Shown here: positions 10,707 to 22,081 of the stretch, piece by piece
Layout: the number at the start of each line of letters is the position of its first letter
Numbering within the stretch: position 1 is the stretch's first letter
Source of the DNA: Sisyra terminalis
Lineage: Eukaryota; Arthropoda; Insecta; Neuroptera; Sisyridae
Direction: 5' to 3'
NCBI GenBank assembly: GCA_958496175.1
Contig: OY292275.1
Span: 13,516,001-13,580,000, forward strand
DNA length: 64,000 nt
Made by a program: the position numbers and the translations under genes
Notes under the pieces: model-generated
What the model was told of the DNA's origin: nothing
The model's database searches: none
The model's input: only the letters and a program-made list of their open reading frames with translations

Positions 10707-13240
10707 TTAACTTGTCTTCGGTTATCTGCCCAATCATACAGTACATCGCTTGTGAAATCGCTTTTGAAGACTTGTTGAGTCCTCTAGGACATTTGAATTT
10801 GTCACCTGATGCTATATGTCGTAATTAGTTCAATAAAAGAATGCTTAAACGACTTAAATAAAGTATTACCTACAATTAAAAATAGTTTTTATAAATAAAA
10901 TGATTGAAGATTCTTTCAACGCTCATAACACTAATACAACTGGATGGATTTTCATAAAATATTTTTCCTTAAGTTTTTCGAAATTTGTTATTTGTTATAA
11001 ACGAAAATAATGTCGATATTCTTAATAAATATCGAGTAATTAATATTGATAAATATTTTATTTATTTCCGAATCAATTTTGCACTAATATCAAATTCACC
11101 AGAGAAGAACTTATCACATTAAACAAAGGCACAGAATTCAATTTACCGAAATTCAAAAATAACACTATATTGCAAGAGTAATTAATTTTGCAGTTTATTA
11201 TTCACAGTGATGTGTTACTTTAGTTCCTTACGGTGGTATTTCATATGCCACGTAAAACAATATCGTAGATAAATGAAAATGAAAATTATAGACACAATAT
11301 AAGAATGTATTAAAAATTTATCAGAAAGGGAGGCATAAAAGTTAAAACTATTGAAATTTTCAGCAAACTTCTTCATTTTGATTACATTTATAGCTCTATT
11401 TTATATATTATTCCTATAGTGAGAGTTTACTTGAATTTCTTTTACTATTATAAATACCGGAGGAAGACATATGTTTTCTTATGTAGGCGACATTGTGGAC
11501 ATCATCCTGGTTTGCCTATAAAATTTTCTTGCTTAAAATTTATGTACCTACTTATTAAAGTTATCCGGGTTTTCATATTTGTATTCACTTAAACCTCATT
11601 CCCGTAAAATATTCAAACAACACAATACTCTTTGTCTATCCAACAAGCAAAGTTAATAAATTCAATATGATTACACATAAATCCATAAATGCATTTAACC
11701 ACAGCTTTAGGTCAACCACAGGTATTTATACTTACCTAATTAAATCGTGGACTTGATATTTCATAAAATGGTATGAGGCTTATTTGTGAAGGAAAAATTA
11801 AAGCCCAAGCCATTCGAATTGATTATTTCAGCGACCATGAAAGCGTTTTTACTGTATTAGGTATTGTACTATTTGCAGTACCTATGCATGCAATTATTTT
11901 TATTATTTTTACTCCACAAATCCTTATGTGTGTAGATTGAATTTGATTAGATCATAAAAATATTCGAGTATTTTAATAACTTATAACAACAAGCTCGCCT
12001 TGATACTGAATTCAATTAATTATTATACAGAAATATTAAAAAGATTCATAGTCGATTTGGAACTAATGTGAGATCTCGTATAACCTGTAGTATACGTAGA
12101 TATACCTTTACGGGTAATGTGGAACGAGTAAATCAAAAATGAAAAGGTTTCTACTTAAAAATGATTTAATTCAGTAATAATTGACTGTAATTTCTCGTTC
12201 TTCATGTTCGTGTTATGGAAAACTCGTAAACGAATTTAGATCAATTAAAATTCAGCTCAGCTTTATAATAACAGCAAAACGGCCCTCGTCAATATTGTTT
12301 TCGTACGCAAATGATATTTCTTTTATTCACCATTCGAACAATTATACGGAAATGATCAAAAATAATATAACATTTTTTTTCGGTTGACGATTATAAAATA
12401 CTGATAATGTTAATGTTCATTTGAGCTGTAATCATTGTGTTTTTTTAATTATTATTTTTTATTTTCATATCAAGGAAAATATTTTCACAAATTTATGAAT
12501 AAATAATTAAGTGTTTCTTTTTTCATTACGCTGTTAATTGTTATTCAAACAATGGCATCATATTTACATTTTTTTAAAATTATTATTATTATTATTCAAT
12601 GAATACGAAAAAAAAAATAATGGTGAGGAGAGCAGAAAAATTGGAAATGTATTCTGCTTCAATGAACCGTGAGTACATTTATATTGAGACGTGTGGTATA
12701 TGCATTTTGAACGTTGATTTTTAATTTCGATTTGATTGATAATTTATTTAACATTAATTCGAGTATTATTGTGAATATCAAGTGAATGGTTTTTATTTTT
12801 TCACACCAATGTTTGAACAATAATGTAACAGTAAATTTAACGCAATATATTAAAAGTCTATCGAGGAGAATAATGCAAGGGTAACTTCGTAGGGTTGTAA
12901 TAACTTTTACTAAAGAATTTTCCTCAACGCTGATAATAGTATTCATCAAAGCTTTTAAAGCATTTCAAAATCGTAAATTTATCAAAAATTTAACTATTCA
13001 AGTTGTTTGGGTTTCAACATCGATGTTTACGAATGATAAATCGATGTTTGAAATCGAGATATCGTTTGCATTCCTTATATTCCTTAATATTTAATGCTAA
13101 AGCCATGATTATCATGTCCTTTATTTAAAAGAAAGGAAATATCAATGGGAAAAGTATGGCAACAATTAATCAACTAAAAAGTAGGAACAAAAACATATAA
13201 ATCGTTAGAATAAATGTCAATATATTGCTCAATTTTCTAG
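10707..13240. other. AT-rich non-coding DNA, nothing recognised
   Basis: Apart from a (TTA)n run (12580-12597) this block holds no feature I can support. The small frames at 12181 and 12659 (complement) have no recognisable motifs. Confidence 0.55.
12580..12597. repeat. TTA microsatellite
   Basis: About six tandem copies of ATT. Confidence 0.85.
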
Positions 13241-13245
13241 CGGTA

Positions 13246-13278
13246 AACAAATGAACCGTTTATTTTGAAAGTGGTGTA
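13246..13278 (+). repeat. Short fragment of the 14-kb repeat family
   Basis: GAACCGTTTATTTTGAAAGT followed by GGTGTA recurs almost identically at 13615. It appears in reverse complement at 14438 and 14794. This is an isolated piece of the same family. Confidence 0.6.
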
Positions 13279-13540
13279 ATGCAATGTTCCAGTATTCCTT
13301 CTACTTCCAAGGCACAAAATTAATTTCAAAAATCATTTTGTTAATTGATAAAATTATTTACTTAAATCGTTTAAATTTAATTTACTCAGCGAATTGTTAT
13401 TTGACCAGTATGGTGATATCGTTTCCTACCTTAAGGTTTTACTTTTAATCGTTAGCCATAGAACGCTGTCACTTGTAGTAAAATCAGCTGCAATTATTTG
13501 GAGTTGAGTTACGGATAGATGCAATACTACCTGATGATTA

Positions 13541-13642
13541 CAGAAGAAGATTGCTTGAGAATCGGAATACGTATCTGAAAAACAACGGCAACAAAGATGT
13601 TTGATTCAATATTTGAACCGTTTATTTTGAAAATGGTGTACG
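13541..13642 (-). repeat. Inverted copy of the 14-kb tandem repeat family
   Basis: This 100-bp stretch is the reverse complement of 14440-14520 and of 14800-14880, at about 85% identity. It includes CGGAATACGTATCTG, the motif around AAACATGTTTG, and TTTGAACCGTTTATTTTG. Reading + strand it shows CTGATGATTACAGAAGAAG, then a hairpin-like ATTGCTTGAGAAT and GGAATACG. This order is similar to, but not the same as, the hammerhead-like core of the foldbacks at 3.7, 36.7 and 49.5 kb. Confidence 0.65.
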
Positions 13643-14225
13643 TTAACTTTGGTTTGTTAGCATATCTGTAAAAGCAAAAATAGAAGTTAGTTATATTAAC
13701 TGATTTATGGATAATATGTAATTTAATTACAAAAATTTAGCTCCAAATGAACTAACACACCTTTCAAAACAAGTCAATTGTAAAAATCGTTTAATTTCTA
13801 TCTTGAAAATTCAAAAATCACCGGAAATTTATTCCTTATGAATCAATATCGTTTTCAAATAATTTAAATATAATATCGACGTATATATTAGCTTAATTAC
13901 AAACGCTTACTTTATAGTTAAACTTTATATATTTTATGTTTTCATAGTATTTACTTGGTTTTCTTATGGCAATATTTTGAAATATTTATGATGCACAAGT
14001 TGAAGTATACAGGGTAATGACTATTCCCTATCCTTACTTATAGTTTTCATAAATAATAGGTGTAGCATCGTGATACAAAGGGAACAATCCATTGTGGCGA
14101 TTTTCCCAAATATATATAGGTGTATTAAATTTCTTCTTAAATTTTATTATTCTCCGTCGATGGTTTCTATAAAAAAGTGTAATTTTCACACTTTTGAGAA
14201 ATCTCATCTAAAATATTTTCAATTA

Positions 14226-14957
14226 ATTCATCTTTTCTGTATTAGTTTTCTTTTTTATCGGTTTTTCCGATTGCGTTTTGCATATTTTTGTGATGGCTCA
14301 TAATAATGGAGTTATACCACTATTATGATTAATCTTTACGCAATTTCGGTTATAAGTCAAATTTGAAATGGTTCCAGTGTTAGTATTTTTAAAGGAATTA
14401 AACACTGTTTTCTTATAAATAAAAAAAAATTGACTTGCACCGTTTTCAAAACAAACGGTTCAAATATTAAACCAAACATGTTTGTTGTCCTCTTTCTTCA
14501 GATACGTATTCCGATTGCCAAGTAGTCTTGTTATATTTGTTACATAAAAACTTATTATATAAAGTCTGGGTAAATTACAATTTGCCGAACAAATTCATCG
14601 TCTTTATTATTAGTTTTTCCGATTACTTTTTGCATACTTTTGTAATGGCTTATGGACATTGGAGTTGCACCACTATTATGATCAATCTTTACGCAATTTC
14701 GGCTATCAGTCAATTTTGAAATGGCTTCAGTGCTTGTATTTTTAAAGAAATTAATCACTGCATTTCTTACAAATAAAGAATAAACAATTGACTTACACCA
14801 TTTTCAAAACAAACGGCTCAAATATTAAATCAAACATGTTTGTTGTCGTCTTCCTTCAGATACGTATTCTGATTACCAAGTAGTCTAGTCTGTCTTTATT
14901 ACATAAAAATTCACTATACAAAGTTTGGGTAAATTACAATTTGCGGAATGAATTCAT
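14226..14957. repeat. Tandem dimer of a ~360-bp repeat unit
   Basis: Two head-to-tail copies, about 14226-14591 and 14592-14957, share landmarks in order. These are TTTTTCCGATT, TTTGCATA-TTTTGT-ATGGCT, CCACTATTATGAT-AATCTTT, ACGCAATTTCGG, TTTTCAAAACAAACGG, TTCAGATACGTATTC and TGGGTAAATTACAATTTGC. The period varies from 352 to 361 because of indels, and identity is about 80-85%. On the minus strand each unit carries GACTACTTGG or similar, CAATC/TAATC, and GGAATACG or AGAATACG, near ATCTGAAG. No protein is encoded; the frames at 14070 and 14528 are read-through of this unit. The unit size and tandem arrangement resemble animal retrozymes, but that assignment is speculative. Confidence 0.75.
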
Positions 14958-15319
14958 TGTAATAGATTGAAGAAAATAACTTTATTAACTAAAAAAAGTT
15001 TTTTGAAATCAATTTTGTACTTTGGAAATAGAAGGATTAGTGGCATATTGATAAATATTCAGAAATTATTAATCAAATTTTGGAGTTTATTATTTGCTAA
15101 GTTTTCGTTCCATATTCGTCCATTATACATAACGATTTTTAAAATTCGCTGGGAAAATCATTGGTCTTAATTCTTCACTTATCTATTACTCCTATAATTT
15201 ATTGTTGAGTATAGCAGACTTGAATCAACTTGAAAAAAATTGTGAATTAGTTCATTTAGTTCTAAATTTCTAAGGTTATCTTTTGATTGGTGGTATATTG
15301 TAATGATAATTGTAAAGCA
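14958..15319. other. AT-rich spacer, nothing recognised
   Basis: Between the tandem dimer and the element at 15329 I see no repeat ends, RNA gene or exon-like tract. Confidence 0.5.
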
Positions 15320-15328
15320 CTACGTAAA

Positions 15329-15487
15329 CAAGGTTTATAAAATACACAGGTGGCCTCATGCGTTACGTGACGTATCCAGAAGAAATTCGTACATATCTTC
15401 AGACTGATTCAAAAATCTTCGTATGACGTCATTTTTCGTATGACGTTTTTTTTCTAATGGGGCAACCTGTGCAATTTATAAACCTTG
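15329..15487. mobile_element. MULE-like MITE with 9-bp duplication, copy 1
   Basis: The inverted ends start CAAGGTTTATAAA and extend imperfectly for about 30 bp (ACAGGTGGCCTCA against ACAGGTTGCCCCA). A perfect 9-bp direct duplication, CTACGTAAA, sits on each side (15320-15328 and 15488-15496). The 159-bp element is non-coding and closely matches 62179-62342. Nine-bp duplications are typical of Mutator-like elements. No transposase is present here, so the driver would have to lie elsewhere. Confidence 0.85.
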
Positions 15488-15496
15488 CTACGTAAA

Positions 15497-18175
15497 CGGG
15501 TATCTTAATCTGTATTTAGTTAGTACTATACAATGCATTTCATTGAAAATTTGCCAGAGCCTATGAAAATTGAAATTGTAGACGAAAGTTCTAATGATTT
15601 TATCTATTTTTTATATTTTTTTGGTTTTAATTTTTCGGTTTTAATGCAATATTGTTCTCATTTGTATTTTGTGCATTTCGATAGCTTGCAATCCTTAAAG
15701 CTTAAAAAAATATTGACAAAACTTTATTCCAAATATTCAAATACTAGAAACACTGAATTTTCGTTTAGGGAATGTTTCGTAAAGTGTGCAATAATGTTTT
15801 TTTTTTTGTGACAAAGCAAAAAATAATAAATTGTAACACAGTTTTCGTAGGCATTAATATCATACAGCATGCTTAAACGCATACAAGCATAAACGCATTC
15901 ATGCAATCGATTCCCACCTCCCTCATGTATAACCTCGTAAACGTGTACGTTAATTAAAATCTACACGTATCAAAATATTTCAGGACACATTCGCATTATT
16001 ATCAAAGATCGTAAATAACGATTGAGTACCCCATTCCCATATTGATATGGCAATTTATTTTATTGCTTGCGTATAATAAAGTGCACTCTGAAATGCACAC
16101 ATAACGTAAAATGCAACGAAAAGCTGCTCTTACGTACGAATGTTGCACACTCAAATGCTTGTGTTCTTTTTTTTCATCTTCAAAAAAAAAATGTAATGTT
16201 ACATTAAAAAATCGAGGTAAAATTGAAAAAAATCACTTAAATTGATTTTATCTGAACAAAATTCTAATGTTCAAAATAATATAAACAAAAACTAGAAAAT
16301 ATGCATGATATAAAATATTTGTGCAATTAAATATGCAATAGTACAACAATACCAATATCGTGGGAACTTTCATCAAAACTCGTTTTTTATCGCAATGAAA
16401 ATATCGTAAAAAAATGAAAAAGATAAAAAATAATATATACTAAATGAATGGTATTTGATTCTATTATAAGAAAAATGAATGAAACATTCGATAAATAGTA
16501 CCATAGCAAGTTTGTAATTTATTTTATGAATATTGATATTTTTGAAAAGTTTCAATATGAACTAAATTAATTTCACTGTTGGTTATTGGCTTATACTAGT
16601 AATATTTCTTCTTTAAAAATATAAATACTATGAAAATTTTCTCCCAAAAACTGTTTAAGGAAATTGTAGCCCCTTTTAGGCAAAACTTCAAAAAAAAAAT
16701 TTTATTTTTATATCTTATTCTAGCATCCCTAGTTGTTTTCCCTGAAGGATAGTTTTTCTCCGCAAAACTTTTTCTAAATTTTTTTATAACTCAAGGGATT
16801 CGTTTTATGGTTTTATATAATTTTAGTTCGCTGGGGTTACTCACTATACCTATAATAACTACATCAATATTCCTATTTAAGTTTGGAAACGTTTTATGAA
16901 TTCAACAAAAATTGCTCAACATTCTACTTTTCAATAATTTTGATGAAATTTTTCTTTTGCTACTTTTTTTATCTAACAGATGGCTCTGTTTCCCGTGTGG
17001 TTCATTGGGTAGTCCATTCTATTTTTTAAAAGATTAAGGGTTGCAATTCGTTGTAGTGTCGAAAACACTACACTATGTTTTCTTTATTTATAGTTTTAAC
17101 GATGAACATGATTTTCTTCTCTATAACTACATTATTTTAATAAATTTGTTTTATCGAATTATTTTGACTTTAATTTAACAAATATGAACAACTTTAAACA
17201 TTTTACTAATAATTTGATATATGGAAACTTAAATGTTTAAATATGATCTTATACAATTTCTGTCGAACATTTTTTTTCGAATATTCAAATGAAATTCGCA
17301 CAGTTGCTGTATAACGTTACGATCGAACACACTGTCGAAAATTTTTTGAACTTCCAATGCTCTTAATCGTTTTTGCTTTGATTTTAAAGAATTACATACC
17401 TTACCTACAACTTATAGTGCTATTCAAGTACAAGTACCTATGTTCTATGAAAAAAAAGGATAAAGGACCTTCAAATATCGCTATGAATTTCGATAACTTA
17501 GCTAAATGTAACATAGAACAGCTAAGATTAAAAAAATATTTCTGGAAAATTCGAAAAAATCATCCATCTGGTGAATTTTTTCCGCTCGATTTTCATGGAA
17601 TTTCCTAGAAATATTTTAAGTATAGGTATACTATATATATCGACTTTTCTGTCATGTACCGAAAACCCAAACTGGTTGAACTATTGTGGCGCCAAATTTC
17701 AATTTTTAGGCCGCATTGTCGTCCTTTATTTTTCATTGTATCCTTTCAGAAAACTTATAAGCCTATTCATAGCAATGCAATTGGGGGCAAGCTCGGTTAT
17801 AATTTTGTTAAATTTTTTAAGAGAGAATGTTAAATTCAAAAAAATAGTACATCCAAGAAGGAGATGTTCTCCTTGTAGAATACAAGCTCATTTTGAGAGG
17901 AAGCTTTATGAATTTTCATTTAAAATGATCCTTAGACATTTAACATTAATAGATTTGGGAAATTTTTCCAAAATAATAATTTTTTCGTTCATTTTTTAAA
18001 CTATTGAAATCGCTGTGCAGGATTCTAACTTCCTTAAGTAATGATTTCTTATGAAATTTGTTTCAAAATTTGGGAAACTTTTGACCTCAGCGTAGTAGAT
18101 CATTTTGTCTGGAATTTGTCGTTTTGGGTTCCGCAATTTATGGACTAAGAAATGGATAAAAAATAATAATCTTGA
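15497..18175. other. AT-rich non-coding DNA with weak open frames
   Basis: No gene was recognised. The 142-codon frame at 17571-17999 is the second longest in the window. It overlaps the 83-codon frame 17357-17608 out of phase. Neither has a recognisable domain, good splice context or coding-like composition, so both are probably chance frames. A 7-bp stem GTAGTGT...ACACTAC lies near 17053-17071. Confidence 0.5.
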
Positions 18176-18483
18176 AGACAATTTGCTCTATTTTGCAAGG
18201 ATAATAATCTCAGAACTCTTTTTGGTCAAAATTTATCAAAATTCTTCCAAAAATTAATTGTAATCCAGCAAGGTAATCGACAAGTATTAGCCATATAAAT
18301 GTATCTACGATTAATCCTTAACATATTTAAGACAATTTGCTCTATATGCAAGGACAATAATCTGAGATTATTTTGGACCAAATTTTATCAAAATTCCTTC
18401 AAAAATTAATTGTAATCCAACTAGGCAATCGGTAAATTTTAGCCATATAAATGCATGAGCGGCTACTCCTTAACAATTAAATA
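18176..18483 (+). repeat. Tandem dimer of a 154-bp unit
   Basis: Two direct copies start AGACAATTTGCTCTAT at 18176 and 18330. Both share AAAAATTAATTGTAATCCA, GGCAATCG or GGTAATCG, TTAGCCATATAAATG and ATCCTTAACA or CTCCTTAACA. The period is 154 bp and identity is about 85%. This could be a local tandem duplication or the start of a satellite family; only two units are present. Confidence 0.8.
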
Positions 18484-19035
18484 GAAATTATGCTCATATT
18501 TTTCTCGATAAAAATTATACCAGAAATAATACTAAGGAAGAATTAATTGGTTTGGTGCTTTTTAATTTGAGTAGGAGGAGCTTTTCCAAGTGGAATAAAT
18601 CGAGTTATTGAAATCATAATTAAAAGCTTTTTTTCAAGTTCATAAGCAATTGGCAATTTAATATGTAGGTTTCTCAATTTATGAACAAAGAGTAAATGTT
18701 AAAGCTCACAAATTACTTTCTAAGCATTTCCTTTGTATTATTAAAACTTTCTACTGATAAATAGTTACATAAATGAAAGCATTAATTTCAGTTGCAAGTT
18801 TTTCATGCTGTATTATTAGTTTCAAGAGTATGAATAAAATCCGAAACATCTAATTTGAAAGGAAATTCTGTAAAGAAGTTATCGAAAAAATGAACTACGA
18901 GAAGGCAGATAGTAATACTTGGAAACTGATCATCTTTTATTATAAACGTTTTTTCTCGTATATTTTTCTGATATTATTTAAGTTGGTTTCCTCGTCTCGA
19001 AATCGTTTTCTGTGTTTATTGTAAATTTACATGCG
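18484..19035. other. AT-rich non-coding DNA
   Basis: Nothing was recognised in this stretch upstream of the GC-rich tract at 19046. Confidence 0.5.
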
Positions 19036-19045
19036 AATTGTGCAG

Positions 19046-19162
19046 CACGATTTGCGCTCTATAGAGTATGGACCGCCTCGGATGCTGCCACCATTGCCGC
19101 CACCGTTTCCTTATGCACTCCACGTTGCAGATCAAGCAGCCGAAGACCCAGCACTGAAGTTG
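19046..19162 (+). CDS. GC-rich exon-like tract, proline-rich, gene unknown
   Basis: In AT-rich surroundings this tract is clearly GC-rich and stays open in the + frame used here. It follows TTGTGCAG, a possible acceptor, and reads HDLRSIEYGPP, then RMLPPLPPPFPYALH, then VADQAAEDPALK. The GC-rich composition ends abruptly at about 19162. The frame itself continues to a stop at 19235 through low-complexity lysine/phenylalanine codons. No good donor lies at the composition boundary (only GTTGCT). It could be a terminal or alternative exon, a 5' untranslated GC-rich region, or constrained non-coding DNA. An ATG lies at 19031, just before the tract. I do not recognise the protein. The opposite strand is also open, which weakens the coding case. 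Confidence 0.3.
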
Positions 19163-19449
19163 CTTTTTTATTTTTTTTTCCGAAAACCGAATAAAATATC
19201 TACTTACGATATAATTCATATATTATTCTGTATATAAAACAAAAGGGAAAAATTGAATCAAATTATCATGAGAAGAAAAAAATAAAGGCAAATAATATTG
19301 CTGTTCGTATGCAAATATTATCGGTAATAAGTATTTTGTTGACTGACGTTGATTGGCCCGCGGCCATTTTGAATAATTGGGATATGTTGATGATTTGAAA
19401 TCGATATATCATTAAATTTAATAATAATATAATTTCTTAGAGAAATAAA

Positions 19450-19568
19450 GCGAAAATTCCGCGCGCGAAATTATTCAGTAGCCTTGAGTAGGCGGTCATT
19501 TCGTGATCGTGAATTGCATACGAAAAAAATTCGCATATATAGTATAATCGGAGGAATGAAATGTGCAG
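19450..19568 (+). promoter_or_regulatory. Possible core promoter with CpG cluster, TATA and initiator
   Basis: A CCGCGCGCG cluster (about 19459) is unusual in this window. A TATA-like CATATATAG (19534-19542) is followed 31 bases later by GCAGTTT near 19567, which resembles an arthropod initiator. The downstream sequence (19569-19745) is balanced in composition, as first exons often are. It contains a serine-rich frame (YSQVSSSSYASMSRSTFYQS) from the ATG at 19563. The spacing fits a TATA/Inr promoter, but such matches are common by chance in AT-rich DNA. Confidence 0.3.
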
Positions 19569-19757
19569 TTTGTAGGTACACGTTTTGAGAGGTATCGACA
19601 ACCGATCGACTATAGCCAAGTCTCATCATCATCTTATGCTTCGATGAGCAGAAGCACCTTCTACCAATCGTCATGCCGAAGAAGAAACGCAACCTTTCTT
19701 ATTCGCTTATTACAATCGGGGGGTCTTAATCGCTTGTCGATATTTTCACGATAATTT
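19569..19757 (+). other. Balanced-composition tract downstream of promoter candidate
   Basis: Open in one + frame from the ATG at 19563 to the stop at 19752 (63 codons), and rich in serine, arginine and tyrosine. It has no recognisable domain. It may be a 5' untranslated exon, a short coding exon or constrained non-coding DNA. Confidence 0.25.
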
Positions 19758-20334
19758 CACGCTTGTAAAAATGCATAGATCATAAAGTTACAATATTATT
19801 TAAACGCCATTATTTGCATGTATTTCTTCAAAACTTAAAAAGTTATGATATTTTTGCGTAGAAATCCATTTAGCAGCTGAAATACTAGAGGAAAGTTACT
19901 GTGATTACTATAAGAAGAATTTTAACGCCAAACTAGTGAATTTTGATAGTCAAATTTTCGAAATATTCCTATTCAAAAGACACTAGTATCTTACGACTAT
20001 AAATAATAGAACTTTAGTGAATTAGTTACCAATGTTGAAGTAAAAACTTATGATCAGTTAAGGAGGTAGTGAACCCCTTTTTTATAGTTTTTCCATTTAT
20101 ATAGTTTTGCGTTTAAAAAGTATTCTCCCAAAATTTCAAAGAAAATTCCTCTAATTGGGTTAGAAGTAATGAAGTATCTTAAATGCTTATTTTTCAAATC
20201 GGTTCCTATTCGGGAAAACGAATCAAGATATCAACTTAAATATTATTGCATTCTTTTAAAAACATGTTTTGTAGTAGATGTGTTACAGTGAATTTGTATT
20301 ACCAGTGAGAACATATTCTTACTGGTGAAAATAT
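19758..20334. other. AT-rich non-coding DNA
   Basis: Nothing was recognised apart from a small hairpin ACCAGT...ACTGGT (20300-20325) just before the palindromic element. Confidence 0.5.
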
Positions 20335-20459
20335 ATTAGGTAGACCTTAGCGAATTAAAAACATAATAGAAGTTTTAGTACGTATATAGAGACAATACGT
20401 GTCCATAGGGACAGTGTATGGGCTTCTATTATTTTTTAATTCGCTAAGGTCTACCTAAT
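20335..20459. repeat. Palindromic MITE-like element
   Basis: Arms 20335-20372 and 20423-20459 are near-perfect reverse complements (ATTAGGTAGACCTTAGCG with its partner, then AATTAAAAA and AATAGAAG). They are separated by about 50 bp. A second pair, GAAAATATATTA and TAATATATTTTC, lies just outside. It is non-coding. Low divergence between the arms suggests a fairly young insertion or arm conversion. Confidence 0.75.
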
Positions 20460-20960
20460 ACATAATATATACCCCTAATATATTTTCATTAGTATGAATA
20501 TTTTGTCAAATTGTAAGTAATGTTTGAATACTCTTACTTTGGACTCATTGATATTAGCAAAAAATGGTGTGAAAAAGCACAGGTTTTTTATTTTTTATTT
20601 CGAAAGTATTTTTTGATTTTTTTTTTTTTTGATTTGAATAATTTCCGTTTTTTTTACAAGTATCTACGAAACTGATACCTTTTTTTTATTTCTTATCCTT
20701 CTGGAGCGATGCAGTTGTAAAGTTTCAAAATTTCTGGACTCCACTTTGGCTTCTCGTGAAAAATTGCATTGGTGTTTGATTTTATTTCGCAATTGTTTGC
20801 CAAAATTGATCAAAGTGTAAAGTTGAGAATTTTGATCTGAAACGTCAAAAAAATCAGGAGTTTTGCAAAATAATTAGATACCCTGAATGTAGGGGTCCAA
20901 AGTTTTTCAAAGTTCACGGACTTTCTTCTTTTCCTTGTGCATCTGCAGCGCTGAAAATTG
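20460..20960. other. Low-complexity and mixed non-coding DNA
   Basis: T-rich runs (about 20610-20700) are followed by mixed sequence with no recognisable feature. Confidence 0.45.
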
Positions 20961-20961
20961 G

Positions 20962-21213
20962 CGATCATTATAACAAATGTCTTGACGTATTATTTAAAGG
21001 ATGCCCCAAGGAGCCTTGAATGCAATGGTTCCCCGTTGTCTTTTACATTTGTATGCCATTGACTCTTGCTACGTTTTCCGCTATTGGAACCAATTTCTCA
21101 ATCCTAGAAGTAAAGAGTGCCCAACACTAAGCTCTGATGAGCTTTTCTGGAGTTCGCGTATTCCAGCTCACATTCGGTCCCCTATTTGTTTAGCTACTAA
21201 AGGAAAGTTATAA
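20962..21213 (+). pseudogene. Decayed coding-like tract, family not recognised
   Basis: The tract is GC-richer than its surroundings. One + frame reads GDHYNKCLDVLFKGCPKEP (about 20962-21018) and stops. The frame starting at 21001 continues with MVPRCLLHLYAIDSCYVFRY, then WNQFLNPRSKECPTLSSDEL and FWSSRIPAHIRSPICLATKG before a stop at 21211. A single frameshift near 21000 would join them, which suggests a broken gene or transposon open reading frame. I do not recognise the family. No splice sites or terminal repeats were found around it. Confidence 0.35.
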
Positions 21214-21228
21214 ACATAATATTAAACA

Positions 21229-21290
21229 AATGTTTTTCTGTCGTATGGCTTCAGGTACGTATTTTGGTTGCCAAGCTAGCTTCTTCAGTG
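21229..21290 (-). repeat. Short relative of the 14-kb repeat core
   Basis: GGCTTCAGGTACGTATTTTGG, then TTGCCAAGCTAGCTTCTTCAG, reads in complement as CTGAAGAAGCTAGCTTGG, CAACC and AAAATACGTACCTGAAG. This is the order of motifs seen at 13541 and 14440-14530. No terminal structure is visible here. Confidence 0.5.
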
Positions 21291-22081
21291 GCCACATTTT
21301 GAATATTTAAAAGTTGATCACTTCTGAACAATTGAATGACGCGTAAGAAAGTTGATTGACAACCGAAATAGCTGCCTAATTATAGATTGTTAAAATATTA
21401 TTGGTTAAAAATTTGCAAAAAATTGTACTTGTTAATGTTGTAAAAATCATAGCAAAGATGATCAGCTTAAAACATGAAACATTCTCATATAGCTAAAATG
21501 AAATAAACCAACCCCAAAAGTTTCATGTACAGTCTTTTTCGTTTTCCTGCTTAGAAGCTTAAAAGTCATACTTATTGCAATGTTTCCCAAAGTGGGTTCC
21601 ACGTCCAATAGAGAGCAAAAATGGATTTGTCCAATTGTGTAAGTCAAGTATAAAGTAATTATTAGTAGCTTCATAAATACTTACTTTAAAGAGACTTAAT
21701 GATGAAGGTACCCAAAAGAGTTTGGGTAACAGTAGTTTAATAACACTTCTGTACATCTTTATAATTTTTGGTTAATGTAAAATGTATTTTATGAAAATAC
21801 TTCATCTCAAGCTTTGGTGGGTTATAAAGAAAGTTTTTAAATTATGATTACTGAATACTCAAAATTGAGCAAGCTTTGATATCTGAATTTACTTATTTTG
21901 TTGCTAAAGTTAAATTTATTCATAGTTCATGAAAATATGTACTGCTATAATTTGTATACAAAAAAAAAAACGTAAAATTATACTGAGAAATACAATTTTT
22001 TTGTATACGTGTTAAAAATACAGTTAATGCAATATATAAAAGTTAATTATAAATATATATTTGATTAAAAGTTCAAACAAA
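21291..22081. other. AT-rich non-coding DNA
   Basis: No feature could be supported. Two overlapping minus-strand frames (21462-21756) have no recognisable domains. Confidence 0.5.

Noticed and set aside
17571..17999. 142-codon open reading frame on the + strand
   Set aside because: No recognisable domain, AT-driven amino-acid composition, out-of-phase overlap with another frame and no splice or promoter context. Frames of this size are expected occasionally in 64 kb.
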